This document shows, one piece after another, positions 50,274 through 51,145 of a stretch of 51,145 nt of DNA. Origin of the DNA: Frankia gtarii (lineage in GTDB: Bacteria; Actinomycetota; Actinomycetes; Frankiales; Frankiaceae); assembly GCF_025403375.1 (NCBI RefSeq), contig NZ_JAMPTM010000015.1, positions 1-51,145 of the forward strand. Reading direction: 5' to 3'. Under the pieces are notes generated by a model. It was not told the DNA's origin, searched no databases, and saw only the letters and a program-made list of their open reading frames with translations. The translations under genes and the position numbers were made by a program. Each line of letters starts with the position of its first letter. The first letter of the stretch is position 1.

Positions 50274-50611
50274 GGGAAACCTCAGTCACTGATTGGCATC
50301 AGATGCGGCCCTCGAAGCCGCCGTTGACTCCACGATAGCCCGCGGAAAGCTCGTCAGCGTTGGGCCGCCGGCCGGCTGTGAGCCACGGGTGCCAGGATCC
50401 GGATGAATCCGTCGGTACCGGTGGTTGTCGACCAGCGTGGCCCGTGGGGTTCGGCGGACCTGTCGGGTATCCGACTCGGAAATCGACTCATCACGGTGAC
50501 CAGGATTTCCCGGCCGCGCGGCGTCCGCCGGGGCCCGGCCGGTGCCGGGCGGAGCAGCCGGTGGGGGCACTTCACGGCATAGGCTGATCGAAGCGGCAGC
50601 GGGAGGACGCG
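50274..50611. other. divergent intergenic region between mrp and the MarR-type gene
   Basis: About 340 nt. No gene, repeat or RNA is supported. It should contain both promoters, but no clear hexamers were identified. Confidence 0.45.
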
Positions 50612-51133
50612 ATGGCAGTCGAAGAGGTGATCGGCGCCAGCTCCGAGACCGACGCGGACTGGGTCGACGAGCGCGGCATGCGGGCCTGGCGGGGGCTGCT
50701 GCAGGCGCACGCGTACGTCACCCGGGTGCTCGAGGCCGAGCTGGAAGCGGCCCACCATCTGCCACTGGCCTCCTATGACGTGCTCGTCCAGCTGTCCGAG
50801 GCGCCGAGCCACGAGCTGCGGATGAGCGAGCTGGCGCAGGCGGTGCTGCTCTCCCGCAGCGGGCTGACCCGGCTGGTCGACCGGATGGAACGCGAGGGGT
50901 TGGTTGCCCGCCGGACCTGTCCGTCCGACGCCCGCGGCACGCTCGCCACCCTGACACCGCACGGCCTCGACCGGCTGCGGGCCGCCTCCGGGACCCATCT
51001 GAAGGGGGTCGGCCGGCACGTGCTGTCCCACTTCAGTCGGGCGGAGCAGGACCAGCTCGCCGAGTTGCTCGGGCGGCTCGGCCTACCGCGCGCCGATCAC
51101 GACGGGGCCCGGGGGCGCGGCACGGGCGGGTGA
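50612..51133 (+). CDS. MarR-family transcriptional regulator
   Basis: Winged helix-turn-helix protein of 173 residues: N-terminal dimerisation helices (WRGLLQAHAYVTRVLEAELE), ASYDVLVQLSEAPSHELRMS, recognition region LAQAVLLSRSGLTRLVDRME, and the wing REGLVARRTCPSDARGTLAT with conserved Asp-Arg-Gly. MarR proteins bind palindromes near their own or neighbouring genes and respond to small ligands. It diverges from mrp; its targets are not visible. ATG 50612 has GGGAGG upstream. The stop at 51131-51133 is close to the window end. Confidence 0.9.
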   Translation: MAVEEVIGASSETDADWVDERGMRAWRGLLQAHAYVTRVLEAELEAAHHLPLASYDVLVQLSEAPSHELRMSELAQAVLLSRSGLTRLVDRMEREGLVARRTCPSDARGTLATLTPHGLDRLRAASGTHLKGVGRHVLSHFSRAEQDQLAELLGRLGLPRADHDGARGRGTGG

Positions 51134-51145
51134 GCACGGGTGGGT

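Overview
This window is chromosomal DNA from a high-GC actinobacterium. GTG starts are common, GTGA and TGATG stop/start overlaps join many genes, and coding stretches have strongly G/C third positions. The gene set and style suggest Frankia or a close relative; that genus call is an inference and no 16S or other diagnostic marker is present.

The two flanks look like one conserved actinobacterial block. The left flank (about 1-7.35 kb) holds a small membrane protein, a flavin-reductase-like protein, a SirB1-type protein, an SH3-like fragment, ferredoxin fdxA, and lysine/peptidoglycan genes dapC, dapD and dapE. The right flank (about 35.26-51.1 kb) holds two LOG-family genes, folP, a DivIVA-domain protein, a DUF3117 mini-protein, pepA, an O-methyltransferase, the sigE/anti-sigma/htrA/tatB envelope-stress set, mrp and a MarR regulator. 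From memory, the same markers run in this order in Mycobacterium tuberculosis (fdxC, Rv1178, dapD, dapE, Rv1205, folP2, Rv1211, Rv1220c, sigE, rseA, htrA, tatB, mrp).

Between dapE and the first LOG gene sits a roughly 28-kb cell-surface polysaccharide island (7.35-35.26 kb). It encodes a GH16 lipoprotein, three GT2 glycosyltransferases, a Wzx-type flippase, a polysaccharide pyruvyl transferase, two large paralogous membrane proteins with two small membrane partners, a Tat-type FAD oxidoreductase, a PhyH-type Fe(II)/2-oxoglutarate oxygenase, a Gfo/Idh dehydrogenase, a WbaP-type initiating sugar-phosphate transferase, a processive cellulose-synthase-like GT2 carrying a degenerate GGDEF-like region, an OafA-type acyltransferase and a three-module GH30/SGNH/discoidin enzyme. 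A plausible reading is priming by the WbaP-type enzyme, extension by the GT2s, flipping by Wzx, decoration by pyruvyl and acyl groups and by the redox enzymes, and trimming by GH16 and GH30. No recognisable Wzz/Wzc or classical Wzy is seen; the two large paralogues are candidates for a polymerase or GT-C role.

Mobile-element debris marks two places: an internally deleted IS982-like transposase with other fragments at 27.1-28.8 kb, and a TnpB (IS200/IS605) 3' remnant with its end hairpin at 48.77-49.05 kb. Short tandem repeats are frequent inside genes and at gene junctions. I saw no tRNA, rRNA or CRISPR array.
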